Assembly (NCBI GenBank): GCA_963731125.1
Contig: CAVSVP010000009.1
Coordinates: 62,001-126,000, forward strand
Reading direction: 5' to 3'
From: CAVSVP01 sp963731125
GTDB lineage: Bacteria > Pseudomonadota > Gammaproteobacteria > Competibacterales > Competibacteraceae
DNA: 64,000 nt
How positions within the stretch are numbered: position 1 is the stretch's first letter; each line of letters opens with the position of its first letter. Shown here one piece after another: positions 24,984-34,262 of the stretch. Position numbers and translations under genes: made by a program. Under the pieces are notes generated by a model, which saw nothing but the letters and a program-made list of their open reading frames with translations, did not search any database and was not told where the DNA came from.

Positions 24984-26024
24984 TCAATTAGCTAAAACTC
25001 CCGCCAACTCGGCCAGCGCCTTACAACCTGCTAAGCTTAGACTCAGCCTTAACAATTCATCCCAAGGATCACCCGGTTCGATCCCTTTGAGCAGACGGTC
25101 CAGGTGAGCACAATGGTGCAGCAACCGCCAACACGCTCGACTCGATAGCCTTAGTAACGCCTGGCGTACCAGGGGCTTACGTTTTTCCCATACTCCCAGG
25201 CGAGCCAGAGCGGCCTCCAGGGACTGTCCTTGTTCTTTGGCAAAGGTTAACATGGCTAATAGGCGAATTTCGCGCTGCAGCGCCCAGCTGACTAAGACTG
25301 CATCCATCCCTTCACCACGCAGGCCGCCAAGAATTCGCACCACGCGAGCGGTGTCTGCGACCAGGGCGGCATCGACTAAATCATAGATGCTATAACGGGC
25401 ACTGTCGCTGACAACCGCCAGCAACTGTTCGGCGGTTATGTTGCCTTCGCCAAACAACACGTATAATTTATCGATCTCTTGGGCAGCCGCAAGCAGATTC
25501 CCTTCCACTCGCTGTGCCAGCAATGCCACTGCTTCCGAAGTAGGATGCAGCCCCTTTTTCAGCATGCGCTGCTCAATCCAAGCGGGCAGTTGCTGAATCC
25601 CAAGGGATGGAATCTGCACCACTATGCCCGCTTTGTCCAGGGCGTTAAACCAGCGGCTTTTATAGACAGCGGCGTCGAGTTTACTGCATATCACTAATAA
25701 AACAGTATCCTCGGCAGGGCATTCCGCGCATTCTGCCAGTATCTTACCGCCATACTCGCCTGGTTTAGCATTGCCCAAGCGTAACTCCAGCAGACGCCGG
25801 GCAGAAAATAACGATAAACTGGCAGAGATTTGCCGCAGGCTGTTCCAATCGAAGCTTCCTTCTACCGTCAAGCAAATACGTTCGCAAAACCCGCCTTTAC
25901 CGGCAGCATGGCGAATTGCATCGCTGGTTTCCTGCACCAACAGGATTTCATTGCCATGAACGACATAAATCCTTGCCAGTTCGTTACGCAAATGAACGCT
26001 GAGCTGTTCAGGGCGGAGTTTCAT
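24984..26024 (-). CDS. holA: DNA polymerase III delta subunit
   Basis: HolA is the clamp-loader subunit that opens the beta clamp. The 346-residue chain starts MKLRPEQLSVHL, as in E. coli (MIRLYPEQLRAQL), which sets the ATG at 26024; the longer frame from 26150 has an unrelated N-terminus read inside lptE. Recognisable parts are VVHGNEILLVQETSDAIR near 22-39, EGNLLAAAQEIDKL near 172-185 and the C-terminal helical collar. It overlaps lptE by 17 bases, so the two are coupled. Mobile DNA follows its 3' end. Confidence 0.93.
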   Translation of the reverse strand: MKLRPEQLSVHLRNELARIYVVHGNEILLVQETSDAIRHAAGKGGFCERICLTVEGSFDWNSLRQISASLSLFSARRLLELRLGNAKPGEYGGKILAECAECPAEDTVLLVICSKLDAAVYKSRWFNALDKAGIVVQIPSLGIQQLPAWIEQRMLKKGLHPTSEAVALLAQRVEGNLLAAAQEIDKLYVLFGEGNITAEQLLAVVSDSARYSIYDLVDAALVADTARVVRILGGLRGEGMDAVLVSWALQREIRLLAMLTFAKEQGQSLEAALARLGVWEKRKPLVRQALLRLSSRACWRLLHHCAHLDRLLKGIEPGDPWDELLRLSLSLAGCKALAELAGVLAN

Positions 26025-26559
26025 TAGACTGATTAGCGACTTCCAGACGGCGAACAATGGCTTGAGCCGCATCAGTCTGCATCTCCCGCAGTGCAATCTG
26101 CTCGCCCTCCTGTCTGCCCAACACATCGGACTCAGCATAAATAACGTCACGGAATGTCGTGATATTGCCGTCGGAAAGTACTGTTTTTTTAGCGGCAGTC
26201 GTGGCCCGATAATTAACGCTATAAGTAAAAGTATACTCTCTGAAGTTGCCTTCGGGACCTGCAGCCAGCGTACGGCGCCGGGTTCCTTCGTTGAAGATTT
26301 CTAAAATCGCGGTAGCCGCTTGCGGATCATGAGTTACCTCCACACCGCTGGCTTCCAAAAGTTGCCTCAGGGTACCCGTCAAGGCACTAGGAGGCGCCCC
26401 GACAGGACGTACATCCCTAATATAAGTCTTCGCCATCGCCGGCGGCAATTGCGCCTGACCACGCAGGGCAAATCCGCAGCCAGCCAACATTCCAAGCAGC
26501 AGAAGTAATACCCAAATCCGCAAGCTAGCGCTTGTCTGCGGCAAGAAGTCTAAATTCAT
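26008..26559 (-). CDS. lptE: LPS-assembly lipoprotein LptE
   Basis: LptE sits inside the LptD barrel and helps place lipopolysaccharide in the outer leaflet. The 183-residue precursor has a signal peptide with a lipobox LAGC ending at C28, followed by GFALRGQAQLP, the usual LptE beginning (CGFxLRG). Its position between leuS and holA is conserved. It begins 12 bases after the leuS stop. Confidence 0.94.
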   Translation of the reverse strand: MNLDFLPQTSASLRIWVLLLLLGMLAGCGFALRGQAQLPPAMAKTYIRDVRPVGAPPSALTGTLRQLLEASGVEVTHDPQAATAILEIFNEGTRRRTLAAGPEGNFREYTFTYSVNYRATTAAKKTVLSDGNITTFRDVIYAESDVLGRQEGEQIALREMQTDAAQAIVRRLEVANQSNETPP

Positions 26560-26571
26560 GTCGATGAACTC

Positions 26572-29034
26572 TTAGCACACAATATTGACCAGTCTACCGG
26601 GCACCACAATGATCTTGCGCACTGTTTTCCCATCAATAAAGCGCTGTACGTTACTCGCGGCAAGGGCGGTTTCCTCGACGGTTGCCTTATCGGCGTCAGC
26701 CGGTACATCAATTTGAGCACGGACTTTACCGTTAACCTGCACAACCAGAGCCAGCGTGTCCCGATGCAGGGCAGCCGGATCGGCCACTGGCCAAGGAGCG
26801 TTGATCACGGTATCTTCATAGTTAAGTTCTTGCCACAACACGTGAGTAATATGAGGCACAATAGGCGATAACAACCGCAATAGAATACTCAGTCCCTCGC
26901 GTCGCACTGCAGAGGCCATGTTGTCATCGCCATCCGCCGATAACCGAGACAGCCTGTTGAGTATCTTCATGCCACCGGATACTACGGTATTGAACTGTTG
27001 CCGTTCAAAGTCATAAAGAGCCTGACGCAGCGATTCGTGAACTTCCCGGCGCACTTCTTTCGGGTGTTTAGCCAACTTTGTCCAATTGGGTTCCACAGGA
27101 GCCTTACGGATAGACTCACCATGCTCGGCGGCGAACATCCAGAGACGCCTAAGAAAACGATAAGCACCTTCCACACCGGCATCCGACCATTCCAGAAACT
27201 GTTCGGGTGGGGCCGCGAACATCATAAACAGCCGCACCGTATCCGCTCCGAAGCGATCAATCAGCTCCTGAGAATCCACCGTATTGCCCTTGGATTTGGA
27301 CATCTTAACCCCGTCCTTGAGGACCATGCCCTGCGTGAGTAGCCTTGTAAAGGGCTCGGCGGAATTGACTAAACCGATATCGCGCAACAATTTGTGAAAA
27401 AAGCGGGCGTATAAGAGGTGAAGTATCGCGTGCTCAACGCCGCCAATATACTGATCCACCGGCAGCCAATACTCAGCTCGTTCATCCAACATACTTCGCT
27501 TATTGTCCGGGCAAGCAAAACGCGCGTAATACCATGATGATTCCATGAAAGTATCAAAAGTGTCTGTCTCGCGCTCGGCTTTATCTCCACATTCGGGACA
27601 CGTGGTCTGATAGAAGCCTGGCATTTTCTTAAGGGGCGAAACAACACCTGTCAACTCCACGTCCTCGGGCAACAGGACTGGCAACTCACTTTCCGGAACG
27701 GCTACGGGACCACAATGCGGACAATTAATAATGGGAATGGGAGTGCCCCAGTAACGCTGCCGGGACACGCCCCAGTCCCGCAGGCGGTAGTGCACCTGGC
27801 GTCGACCTTTACCACGAGCTTCTAAATAATCAGCAATAGCGACAAAGGCCTGCCGAAAATCCAGACCCGTAAATTCTCCGGAATTAATTAACGTGCCTTT
27901 TTCAGTGAAAGCCTGCTTTTCCAAATCGATCTCCTGATCGGCGTCGGGAGCGATCACCTGGATAATAGGCAACCCATACTTGCAGGCAAACTCAAAATCC
28001 CGCTGATCATGGGCGGGAACCGCCATGATGGCCCCTGTTCCGTAACTCATCAGCACAAAGTTCGCCACCCATACCGGAACCTTCTGTCCGGTAATAGGAT
28101 GCACTGCTTGTAGTCCCAGCGGCATGCCTTTTTTCTCCATGGTTTCCATGGCGGCTTCAGAAACTGTGCTATGACGACACTCATCCAGAAATGTTGCCAG
28201 TTCCGAGTTGCCCTCAGCCATCTTGACGGCCAATGGATGTTCGGCAGCCACGGCCATGTAGCTGACTCCCAGCAACGTATCGGGCCGGGTGGTATAAATG
28301 CTAAGAAGATCATCCTCACCTGCAATGGTAAAATTGACTTCCACGCCCTCGGAGCGGCCAATCCAGTTACACTGCATCGTGCGCACCGCTTCCGGCCATC
28401 CCTCCAGCGTATCCAGTTGTTTAAGCAATTCCTCGGCGTAATCGGTAATTTTTAAGAACCACTGGGGAATTTCGCGACGTTCCACCAAAGCACCGGAACG
28501 CCAACCGCGCCCGTCAATGACTTGCTCGTTGGCCAGCACGGTTTGGTCCACGGGATCCCAGTTCACCGTGGCGTGTTTCTTATAAGCAAGCCCTTTTGCA
28601 AAGAGCTGAGTAAACAGCCATTGCTCCCAGCGATAATATTCCGGATGACAAGTGGTCAACTCCCGCTCCCAAGCGTAACCGAATCCCATCCGCCGTAACT
28701 GGCTGCGCATGTGAGCAATATTGGCGTAGGTCCATTTAGCAGGCGCCATACCGTGCTTGATAGCAGCGCCTTCGGCGGGCAGCCCAAAGGCATCCCAACC
28801 CATTGGTTGCAAAACGTTTTTACCCAGCATACGCTGATAGCGGGCGATGACATCACCGATGGTATAGTTGCGCACATGTCCTATATGCAGACGCCCGCTG
28901 GGATAAGGAAACATGGATAAACAATAAAATTTCTCCCGCTCCGGGTTTTCTTGCACCCGAAAAGTTTCATTTTTTTCCCAATAGCGTTGTGCTTCCGCTT
29001 CAATCTCTGCCGGTTTGTATAACTCGCTGATCAC
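26572..29034 (-). CDS. leuS: Leucyl-tRNA synthetase
   Basis: The class I enzyme charges tRNA-Leu. The HIGH motif is in PYPSGRLHIGHVRNYTIGD, the KMSKS motif in GVKMSKSKGNTVD, with the CP1 editing domain (TTRPDTLLGVSYMAVAAEHPL) between. I place the start at GTG 29034 (VISELYKPAEIEAEAQRYWE, 820 residues), because the N-terminal 39 residues of the longer frame are read from the end of an IS200/IS605 element and the bases beside it. AGGG lies 8 bases before this GTG. Only about 75 bases remain between the start and the insertion, so the present promoter must lie in that short stretch or in the element. Confidence 0.93.
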   Translation of the reverse strand: MISELYKPAEIEAEAQRYWEKNETFRVQENPEREKFYCLSMFPYPSGRLHIGHVRNYTIGDVIARYQRMLGKNVLQPMGWDAFGLPAEGAAIKHGMAPAKWTYANIAHMRSQLRRMGFGYAWERELTTCHPEYYRWEQWLFTQLFAKGLAYKKHATVNWDPVDQTVLANEQVIDGRGWRSGALVERREIPQWFLKITDYAEELLKQLDTLEGWPEAVRTMQCNWIGRSEGVEVNFTIAGEDDLLSIYTTRPDTLLGVSYMAVAAEHPLAVKMAEGNSELATFLDECRHSTVSEAAMETMEKKGMPLGLQAVHPITGQKVPVWVANFVLMSYGTGAIMAVPAHDQRDFEFACKYGLPIIQVIAPDADQEIDLEKQAFTEKGTLINSGEFTGLDFRQAFVAIADYLEARGKGRRQVHYRLRDWGVSRQRYWGTPIPIINCPHCGPVAVPESELPVLLPEDVELTGVVSPLKKMPGFYQTTCPECGDKAERETDTFDTFMESSWYYARFACPDNKRSMLDERAEYWLPVDQYIGGVEHAILHLLYARFFHKLLRDIGLVNSAEPFTRLLTQGMVLKDGVKMSKSKGNTVDSQELIDRFGADTVRLFMMFAAPPEQFLEWSDAGVEGAYRFLRRLWMFAAEHGESIRKAPVEPNWTKLAKHPKEVRREVHESLRQALYDFERQQFNTVVSGGMKILNRLSRLSADGDDNMASAVRREGLSILLRLLSPIVPHITHVLWQELNYEDTVINAPWPVADPAALHRDTLALVVQVNGKVRAQIDVPADADKATVEETALAASNVQRFIDGKTVRKIIVVPGRLVNIVC

Positions 29035-29147
29035 GATATTGCCCTGATTCCGTAACTCGAAATAGAAACAGGATAACGTACCCTGCACAGGGCAAACAAC
29101 ATAGTATCTTGACATCCTCCCACGGCTAAAGCCGTGGGATTCCTGAC

Positions 29148-30173
29148 TCACTTCAGAGCCAGACTCTCATGCCCGAGAGCGAGTATGTTCAGTGCTGCGT
29201 TTGTGTCTCGGTCGTGTTCCGAACCGCATTCGCAGCACACCCATTCTCTTAATCCAAGGTCTTTCAGCCCTCTCGGACCGCTGAGTGCGGCGCACTCAGA
29301 ACAGGCTTGGCTTGTGCAGGCTTCGTTGACAACTTTGCATACCACGTTCTGCGCTATCGCTTTGTATTCAAGAAGGGTTCGAAACAGGCTCCAGCCGGAG
29401 TCTAATACGCTCTTAGCCATCTTTGTTTTGGCTAAGCCGGAGCTGTTTACGTTGCCAACGACGATTAACTCATTCTCCCGCACGAGCTTTGTTGATAGCT
29501 TGTGGAGAAAATCTTTCCGCGTATTCTTTATCTTTGCGTGAATCTTCTTAACCTGGCGCTTCTTTTTAGCTCGCTGAGCCTTGCCAAGTTTTTCTTCAAG
29601 CTTACGGTATATCTGCTTAGCTTCTACTTTGGCACCATCAGACATAGCCGCAAAATCTTTCAAACCGAGGTCTATGCCGATATGCCTTGTGCCGGTTGTC
29701 TGAGGAACTTCCACTTCGCACGTTATGTTTACATACCAGCGATCTTGAGCATCTTGCGCGAAACTTCCGCCCCTTATTTGCCCGCCAATCTCTCTGGATT
29801 TCCAGAAGCGGAATACCGTACCGGCATATTTTACCGTATCGTCAACCACCTTAATACCTGCCTTTTTAAACGGTATCCAGCCGAGCGAGCGTTTTCCTCT
29901 CCAGCGCAGTTTTCGTTTCTTGGCGCTCTTCCTCCGGGTTGCGTATTCTTCGCATACTGCCTGTACCGTCTGAGAGTGAAGACCGAGATCTTTTCCAGAA
30001 CCAGAGGTTAACTTTTGAAGATCGTAGGCCGTTGGCCAAAACTTGTTCCAGGAAAGCGCATGGATCTGAGTTTCGTTACAGAAATTCCAGACAGTATTCG
30101 CCGACTTAGCAAGATTGTTCAATACCTTGCCTTTATTACTATCCTTGATTCTGAACGAAAAGGTCTTGATCAT
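29148..30173 (-). CDS. tnpB: TnpB-like protein with atypical RuvC-II motif
   Basis: The 341-residue protein has the RuvC-I aspartate D168 in HIGIDLGLKDFAAM and the third motif DRDTNAALNI near 321-330, with a zinc finger (CSEC...CCEC) before it. Where typical TnpB has the glutamate of VVEDL, this one reads ELIVVGNVNSSGLAKTKM, with G240-N241. The catalytic triad is therefore altered; some IS605 relatives have GDV at this place, but here the D is N. It could be an inactive or repurposed RNA-binding TnpB. It overlaps tnpA by 4 bases. The gene is otherwise full length. Confidence 0.85.
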   Translation of the reverse strand: MIKTFSFRIKDSNKGKVLNNLAKSANTVWNFCNETQIHALSWNKFWPTAYDLQKLTSGSGKDLGLHSQTVQAVCEEYATRRKSAKKRKLRWRGKRSLGWIPFKKAGIKVVDDTVKYAGTVFRFWKSREIGGQIRGGSFAQDAQDRWYVNITCEVEVPQTTGTRHIGIDLGLKDFAAMSDGAKVEAKQIYRKLEEKLGKAQRAKKKRQVKKIHAKIKNTRKDFLHKLSTKLVRENELIVVGNVNSSGLAKTKMAKSVLDSGWSLFRTLLEYKAIAQNVVCKVVNEACTSQACSECAALSGPRGLKDLGLREWVCCECGSEHDRDTNAALNILALGHESLALK

Positions 30174-30583
30174 TTCCCTTTCTGGTCCTCGATGTATCGC
30201 TTCACCGTATCTTCAGAGATATGTCCTATCGACTCAACGTAGTAGCTGCGCGTCCATAGCGTTGGTAGCCGAGACCTCAACGTTCCGTACTCAGACCTAA
30301 GCGCCCTGGATGTGTACCCTTTAAGCTGCTGCACAATATAGTGTGGAGCAAGGGTAGGATGAGTCTTGACGAACAAGTGAACATGGTCCGGCATCACTTC
30401 CATTCTTTCTATCACCACTCCTATCTCTGAGGACTTTTCAACCAGCAACTCCTTAAGCCTCAGGTCAACGGGAGGAACAAGGACAGAACGACGGTACTTT
30501 GGGCACCATATTAAATGGTACCCAAGGTTGTAGATCGAAGTATCGCTTGTTTGCCATCTGTTTTTCATTCGACTATTATACAA
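30170..30583 (-). CDS. tnpA: Y1 HUH transposase TnpA (IS200/IS605)
   Basis: The 137-residue protein has the HUH motif HVHLFV (H67, H69) and the single catalytic tyrosine, probably Y130 in TVKRYIEDQ. It moves single-stranded circles by recognising end hairpins. The length is normal and the frame is intact. It could also mobilise the isrB element in trans, since both have CCCACG-type hairpins. The 352 bases before the next gene hold the left-end hairpin and no other gene. Confidence 0.93.
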   Translation of the reverse strand: MYNSRMKNRWQTSDTSIYNLGYHLIWCPKYRRSVLVPPVDLRLKELLVEKSSEIGVVIERMEVMPDHVHLFVKTHPTLAPHYIVQQLKGYTSRALRSEYGTLRSRLPTLWTRSYYVESIGHISEDTVKRYIEDQKGK

Positions 30584-30820
30584 CAGCCAGATGTATATTG
30601 AAGGTTTTATTGTTCGCTCTCATCCCACCCCTAAAGGAATGGGCTTTCTCGCGAAAAAGATCGTAAAGGGGAGCAGCGGAGTAGCTATTGCGCTTGGCAC
30701 AGATTTAGAAAAGTTGCAGAAGAAATGACGTTTTTAACGACTCTTGCAGGAGCAAGCCTGCTCGCGAGAGGTGCAGGGGTGATAGGCGGCAAGCTCGCTC
30801 AAGCAAAACTAACTTACAAC

Positions 30821-30849
30821 TAATAATAATAATAATAATAATAATAATA
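30821..30849. repeat. (TAA)n microsatellite
   Basis: About ten TAA units run directly into the left end of the IS982-like element, and ATAATAATA follows its right end. The element therefore inserted into a TAA run; an 8-base duplication ATAATAAT is possible but cannot be told from the repeat. Confidence 0.85.
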
Positions 30850-31435
30850 CGGCTACTGTGAATTCTCTTAACCGCGAGTTGAAGGGCCGGCCTTCGGCCA
30901 TATGTAGAAGGTATGAAGTGCTCATCTCCTTACTATGATAAAGGTGGCCCTGATGAAAAGTATAGATTTTGAGACGCTATTAATCACGATGTATGTCCTG
31001 GTGGATGACTGGTATCAGGCTGAAGCTAAGCATTTTCGAGCCGGTCAGCCGGGCTGTAAGCCGGTATTCAGCGACAGCGAAGTGCTGACGCTGGTGTTGG
31101 CGATGGAGTTTCTGCCGTTTCCGGGTGAGACGCAGTTTCTCGGCTATCTGCGTGCCAACTACCTGGAGTGGTTTCCGAAGTTGCTCGATGCCAGCCAGTT
31201 CAATCGCCGGGCGCGGGCGCTGCGTGAAGTGCTGGAGCCGTTGCGCTGGCATTGGTTGAAGCAGATGGGGGTGGAGTGGGAGCGGCAGTTGTTGCTCGAT
31301 ACCAAGCCGGTGCCGATCGTCGGCTATAAACGTGACAAGTTAGGCCGACTTCGTCGGCGACTTCTTAACGCCGTGGTTTAGCGACAGGCTCCGTCGCTTT
31401 ACCATAGCAGTGAGAGGTCACTGGCCTGAAACCCC

Positions 31436-31651
31436 TTGGAGGAGCATCACCTGATCATTAACTTCGCATGTCGCCAGTGTCAGCAGCCGTTTGACGGCGA
31501 TGTAGGCCAAATTAACCTGGATGAGCACACTTTACGCCCCCGCTTCGAAAAACCCATTATCTGTCCTGACGGTGGTGAGCGGAGCCTGGAGGAAGTCTAC
31601 CTGAGCGAACGCGGGCAAACTCAACTGACCGAAGCCACGCTCACGCATTGA
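31436..31651 (+). CDS. Small CxxC protein in the IS91 element
   Basis: The 71-residue frame contains CRQCQQPFDGD at residues 12-22 and a later single cysteine in IICPDGG, so half a zinc ribbon. GGAGGA lies close upstream. It sits before the transposase and ends 95 bases before it. I do not recognise the family; it may be an accessory factor of this IS or a passenger. Confidence 0.45.
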   Translation: MEEHHLIINFACRQCQQPFDGDVGQINLDEHTLRPRFEKPIICPDGGERSLEEVYLSERGQTQLTEATLTH

Positions 31652-31745
31652 GTTTATCGTTGGCTTCAAAACCGTTAAACTAGTGCCCAACGTTATCCCT
31701 TGACCGAGGCTACCCCCTATTCGTCCTCCCTCCCCCATTAAAAAG

Positions 31746-32930
31746 TTGTTTTGTAACGGCCAGTTGTGGTGGCGTTTTTACGAAAAGTACCAAGCACGGC
31801 TGCGGCCGGCAATTGTTGAAAACATCATCAGTCTGTTGAGCTGTGGACTGTTGATCCGTGGCTATGCACTGTATCACTGTAGCCATAGCGCCTGTCTTCA
31901 TACCAAGAAAATTGCGTTCCGCTGTAAAAGCCGGTTTTGCCCCACCTGCGGCAAGAAAGCCACCGATCAGTGGATCGCAACGCAGCAAGCGGTCTTACCC
32001 CACACCGCGTGGCAACATCTGACCTTCACGATACCTTCTCAGCTCTGGATCTTGTTTCAATACAACCGCGCTTTGCTGACCCAGCTCAGTCCCCTGGCGG
32101 CGAAGACGGTCCAAACCGCGGCCCGCCAAAAACACTGTCTGCCCGGGATCTTCACCGCGCTTCACACCGTCGGGCGGGATCTCAAATGGCACCCGCATGT
32201 GCATCTGTCGGTCACCCGCGGTGGGCTCACCGACGATCACCAGGCGTGGAAGCCGCTCTACTTTCCACGGCATCTGATTATGCCGAGGTGGCGCTACGCG
32301 ATTATCACACTGTTGCGGCAAACCTATGCCCGCGGCGAACTGGTGCTGCCGCCGAGACTGCAAGCCGCCTGCCCAACGCTGGCTGACTGGAACCGTTGGC
32401 TCGATTCCCATTATCGCAAAGCCTGGATCGTGCATTTCGCCAAGCCCCATCATCATCCTCAGCGCAACGTCAACTACCTTGGCCGTTACCTCAAACGCCC
32501 ACCGCTTGCCCTATCTCGCCTCAAGCACTACGATGGCAATACCGTGGTCTTTGCCTACCTGAACCATACCACCCAACGCCATCAAACGGCCACCTTCGAC
32601 GCTGAGGCGTTCATCAAACGTTTTGTCCAGCATATTCCCGACAAAGGCTTTCGGATGCTCCGCTATTACGGCTTCCTGGCCCATCGGGTTCGCTCGACGC
32701 TACTCCCCAAGGTCTACCAGTTACTCGAGCAACCGGAAAAACCGATGATTCCCATTCGGTACCCAACGCTGCTTCAGCAAAGCTTTGGCCTCGACCCCTT
32801 GCAGTGCATTCTCTGTCAATCCCCGCTGCGATTAACCGGCGTTGTTATCGGCCTCTCATCGCAGCAACTGCAGCCCTATCACCAACACCTGGCTCGGATG
32901 AAACCCATCCCGTTTGAGCCTCTGGCGTAG
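31746..32930 (+). CDS. IS91-family HUH transposase
   Basis: The 394-residue protein begins with a zinc-binding region (CSHSACLHTKKIAFRCKSRF, then CPTCGKK). The HUH motif is HPHVHLSV near residue 151 and the two catalytic tyrosines are in YLGRYLKRPP near 246-250. These features define IS91 transposases, which move by rolling circle. The initiation codon is TTG at 31746 in the only frame (an in-frame stop lies at 31701). The frame looks complete. Such elements can carry neighbouring DNA when the end is skipped. Confidence 0.92.
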   Translation: MFCNGQLWWRFYEKYQARLRPAIVENIISLLSCGLLIRGYALYHCSHSACLHTKKIAFRCKSRFCPTCGKKATDQWIATQQAVLPHTAWQHLTFTIPSQLWILFQYNRALLTQLSPLAAKTVQTAARQKHCLPGIFTALHTVGRDLKWHPHVHLSVTRGGLTDDHQAWKPLYFPRHLIMPRWRYAIITLLRQTYARGELVLPPRLQAACPTLADWNRWLDSHYRKAWIVHFAKPHHHPQRNVNYLGRYLKRPPLALSRLKHYDGNTVVFAYLNHTTQRHQTATFDAEAFIKRFVQHIPDKGFRMLRYYGFLAHRVRSTLLPKVYQLLEQPEKPMIPIRYPTLLQQSFGLDPLQCILCQSPLRLTGVVIGLSSQQLQPYHQHLARMKPIPFEPLA

Positions 32931-33694
32931 ATACCACAGGATCAATCCGTCTCCATGTCGCCTCAGCAGCCGATGGGCTTGCTTTGCGTGGCTTTTGATC
33001 GTCTTTAGCCCTGATTTTTACCTACTCAACGCTCTGCTCTGAGTTCAGTCAATGGAAACCGCCTCGCCTCTTGCCATCCACCGTTGGCGAGAAGTACTTT
33101 GAAATTCCTATACCTCAAGAGCCACAGTGAGTTTCTTGGCAGTGCCGCTTATGGCTATTGTGCCAGCCGGAATCTGCATTATTTCGGCTACAAGCTGGTC
33201 TCGGTCATGACTCTTGATGGGGTGGTGGTGCGCTACGATGTGGTGGCTGCCAACACCGATGAGCGGGTGGCTGCCGAAGCGGTGCTAGAGTCGTTCTGGG
33301 GTTGCGATATTTTTGCCGATAAAGGCTTTCTCAGTGAAACGTGGCAAGAGGAACTCAATGAGCTCTCGGGGAATCGCCTCTGGACGCCGAAGCGCGCGAA
33401 CCAGACTGAGCAACAACCCAAAGCCTTTGAGCGGCTGCTGAACCGCGTGCGGGAACGCATCGAAGGGGGGTTTAATGAGCTCCAAAATACCGGTCGTCAT
33501 TTAGAGCGGCTGTTAAGTAAAACTATCGACGGGCTGGCTACGCAAGTCGCGGCTAAACTCACCAGCCAGACTTTGAAGTACTACTTGCGGCGCTTCTTTG
33601 GCATCGACGTGCAGACCTTCCAGGTCGCCGTCAACGGCTAATGTTCAATTCACAGGAGCCGTATAATAATACCGGACATGCGGACTGCCTCGGC

Positions 33695-33889
33695 TCAGAG
33701 CACCGCCGCCCTAAATTGGGGCAATAAAGCAAACTCCTCAGGATTATGATTGGCCAACCAGTCCGAAATTAGCCGCAGTATATATTTATGATCATGGGAG
33801 CGTAGGGACATGCCCGGTGCATAATAAACATAGTAAGGTTCATTTTTGTACTTGAAGCGACGAATTTCTCGAAAATTTACTAGCGTCAT
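33695..33889 (-). CDS. Hypothetical 64-residue protein
   Basis: From ATG 33889 the frame encodes a small basic, tyrosine-rich protein (RRFKYKNEPYYVYYAPGMSLR, read over residues 9-29, then a helical ISDWLANHNPEEFALL). TGGAGAA lies 7 bases before the ATG, which makes translation likely and argues against the longer frame from 34033. The IS982-like element ends 32 bases beyond its stop. I do not recognise the family. The 373 bases between 33889 and the next gene show no further gene. Confidence 0.5.
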   Translation of the reverse strand: MTLVNFREIRRFKYKNEPYYVYYAPGMSLRSHDHKYILRLISDWLANHNPEEFALLPQFRAAVL

Positions 33890-34262
33890 GTGAGTTCTCC
33901 AGGTTGCTGTCCACTGTAAACACAGCATATCTAATGCCAAACGACATAAAGCGGATTGGCAGAACTCCTCTTTCCAAGTAGGGTTGAAGCGACTAAACAT
34001 ATGACTGCTGAGAGGCGAAGATCCCCGTCTCATGCGGAAAACACGCTACATGCGTCAGGATCTCGAAGATGACCTGTTTTGTCTAAAATCGACAAAATTT
34101 TTGAAGCCGTTGACCAGAAAGCTTTTTTTTGAATAATAGAATTCGATAATCGTTTTTTGCTTTTTTCCGATAACTTGTTAAGTTTACATAGTTTCGAATA
34201 GCTGAAACTGTAAGCATTATGCAAAGACAGCAATATTGCACTGGAAACACAAGGAAGTTGTT

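Larger units (their letters stand above)
29119..30643 (-). mobile_element. IS200/IS605 element (tnpA + tnpB)
   Basis: The right-end hairpin CCCACGGC-TAAA-GCCGTGGG lies at 29119-29138, 10 bases past the tnpB stop. A left-end hairpin CCCA...TGGG is at 30624-30643, 41 bases before tnpA. Order and orientation follow IS605-type elements with both genes on one strand. By analogy a guide RNA would read through the right end into the flank toward leuS. Confidence 0.82.
31340..33119 (+). mobile_element. IS91-family element
   Basis: It was delimited by comparison with the uninterrupted copy: the target reads GACAAG-AGCCAC and CAAG is found at both junctions (31336-31339 and 33116-33119). IS91 elements use GAAC or CAAG targets, which fits. 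The left end has the hairpin GCCGACTTCGTCGGC. It carries a zinc-ribbon-like small gene and the transposase. Confidence 0.85.
30935..33641 (+). pseudogene. IS982-like transposase interrupted by IS91 element
   Basis: The first 135 codons end at GYKRDK (31339) and the remainder resumes at SHSEFLGSAAYG (33120). Joined, they equal the intact 308-residue copy at 51300-52226. The first half carries the catalytic LLLDTKPVPIV aspartate region; the second half has IFADKGF and the RERIEGGFNEL glutamate region. The frame is otherwise undamaged, so the insertion is recent. Confidence 0.9.
30849..33662 (+). mobile_element. IS982-like element, copy 1, split by IS91
   Basis: The inverted ends are ACGGCTACTGTGAATT (30849-30864) and the complement of ACGGCTCCTGTGAATT (33647-33662). 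Without the 1780-bp insert the element is 1034 bp, the same as copy 2 at 51279-52312, and the two appear nearly identical. Confidence 0.85.

Noticed and set aside
26025..26150. Extended N-terminus of HolA
   Set aside because: These codons lie inside lptE in another frame, and the family N-terminus begins at 26024.
29035..29151. Extended N-terminus of LeuS
   Set aside because: The extra residues come from the IS605 end and the short leader; family alignment starts at SELYKPAEIE.
34030..34233. 67-codon frame on the minus strand
   Set aside because: No ribosome binding site, no recognisable sequence and AT-rich; probably chance.
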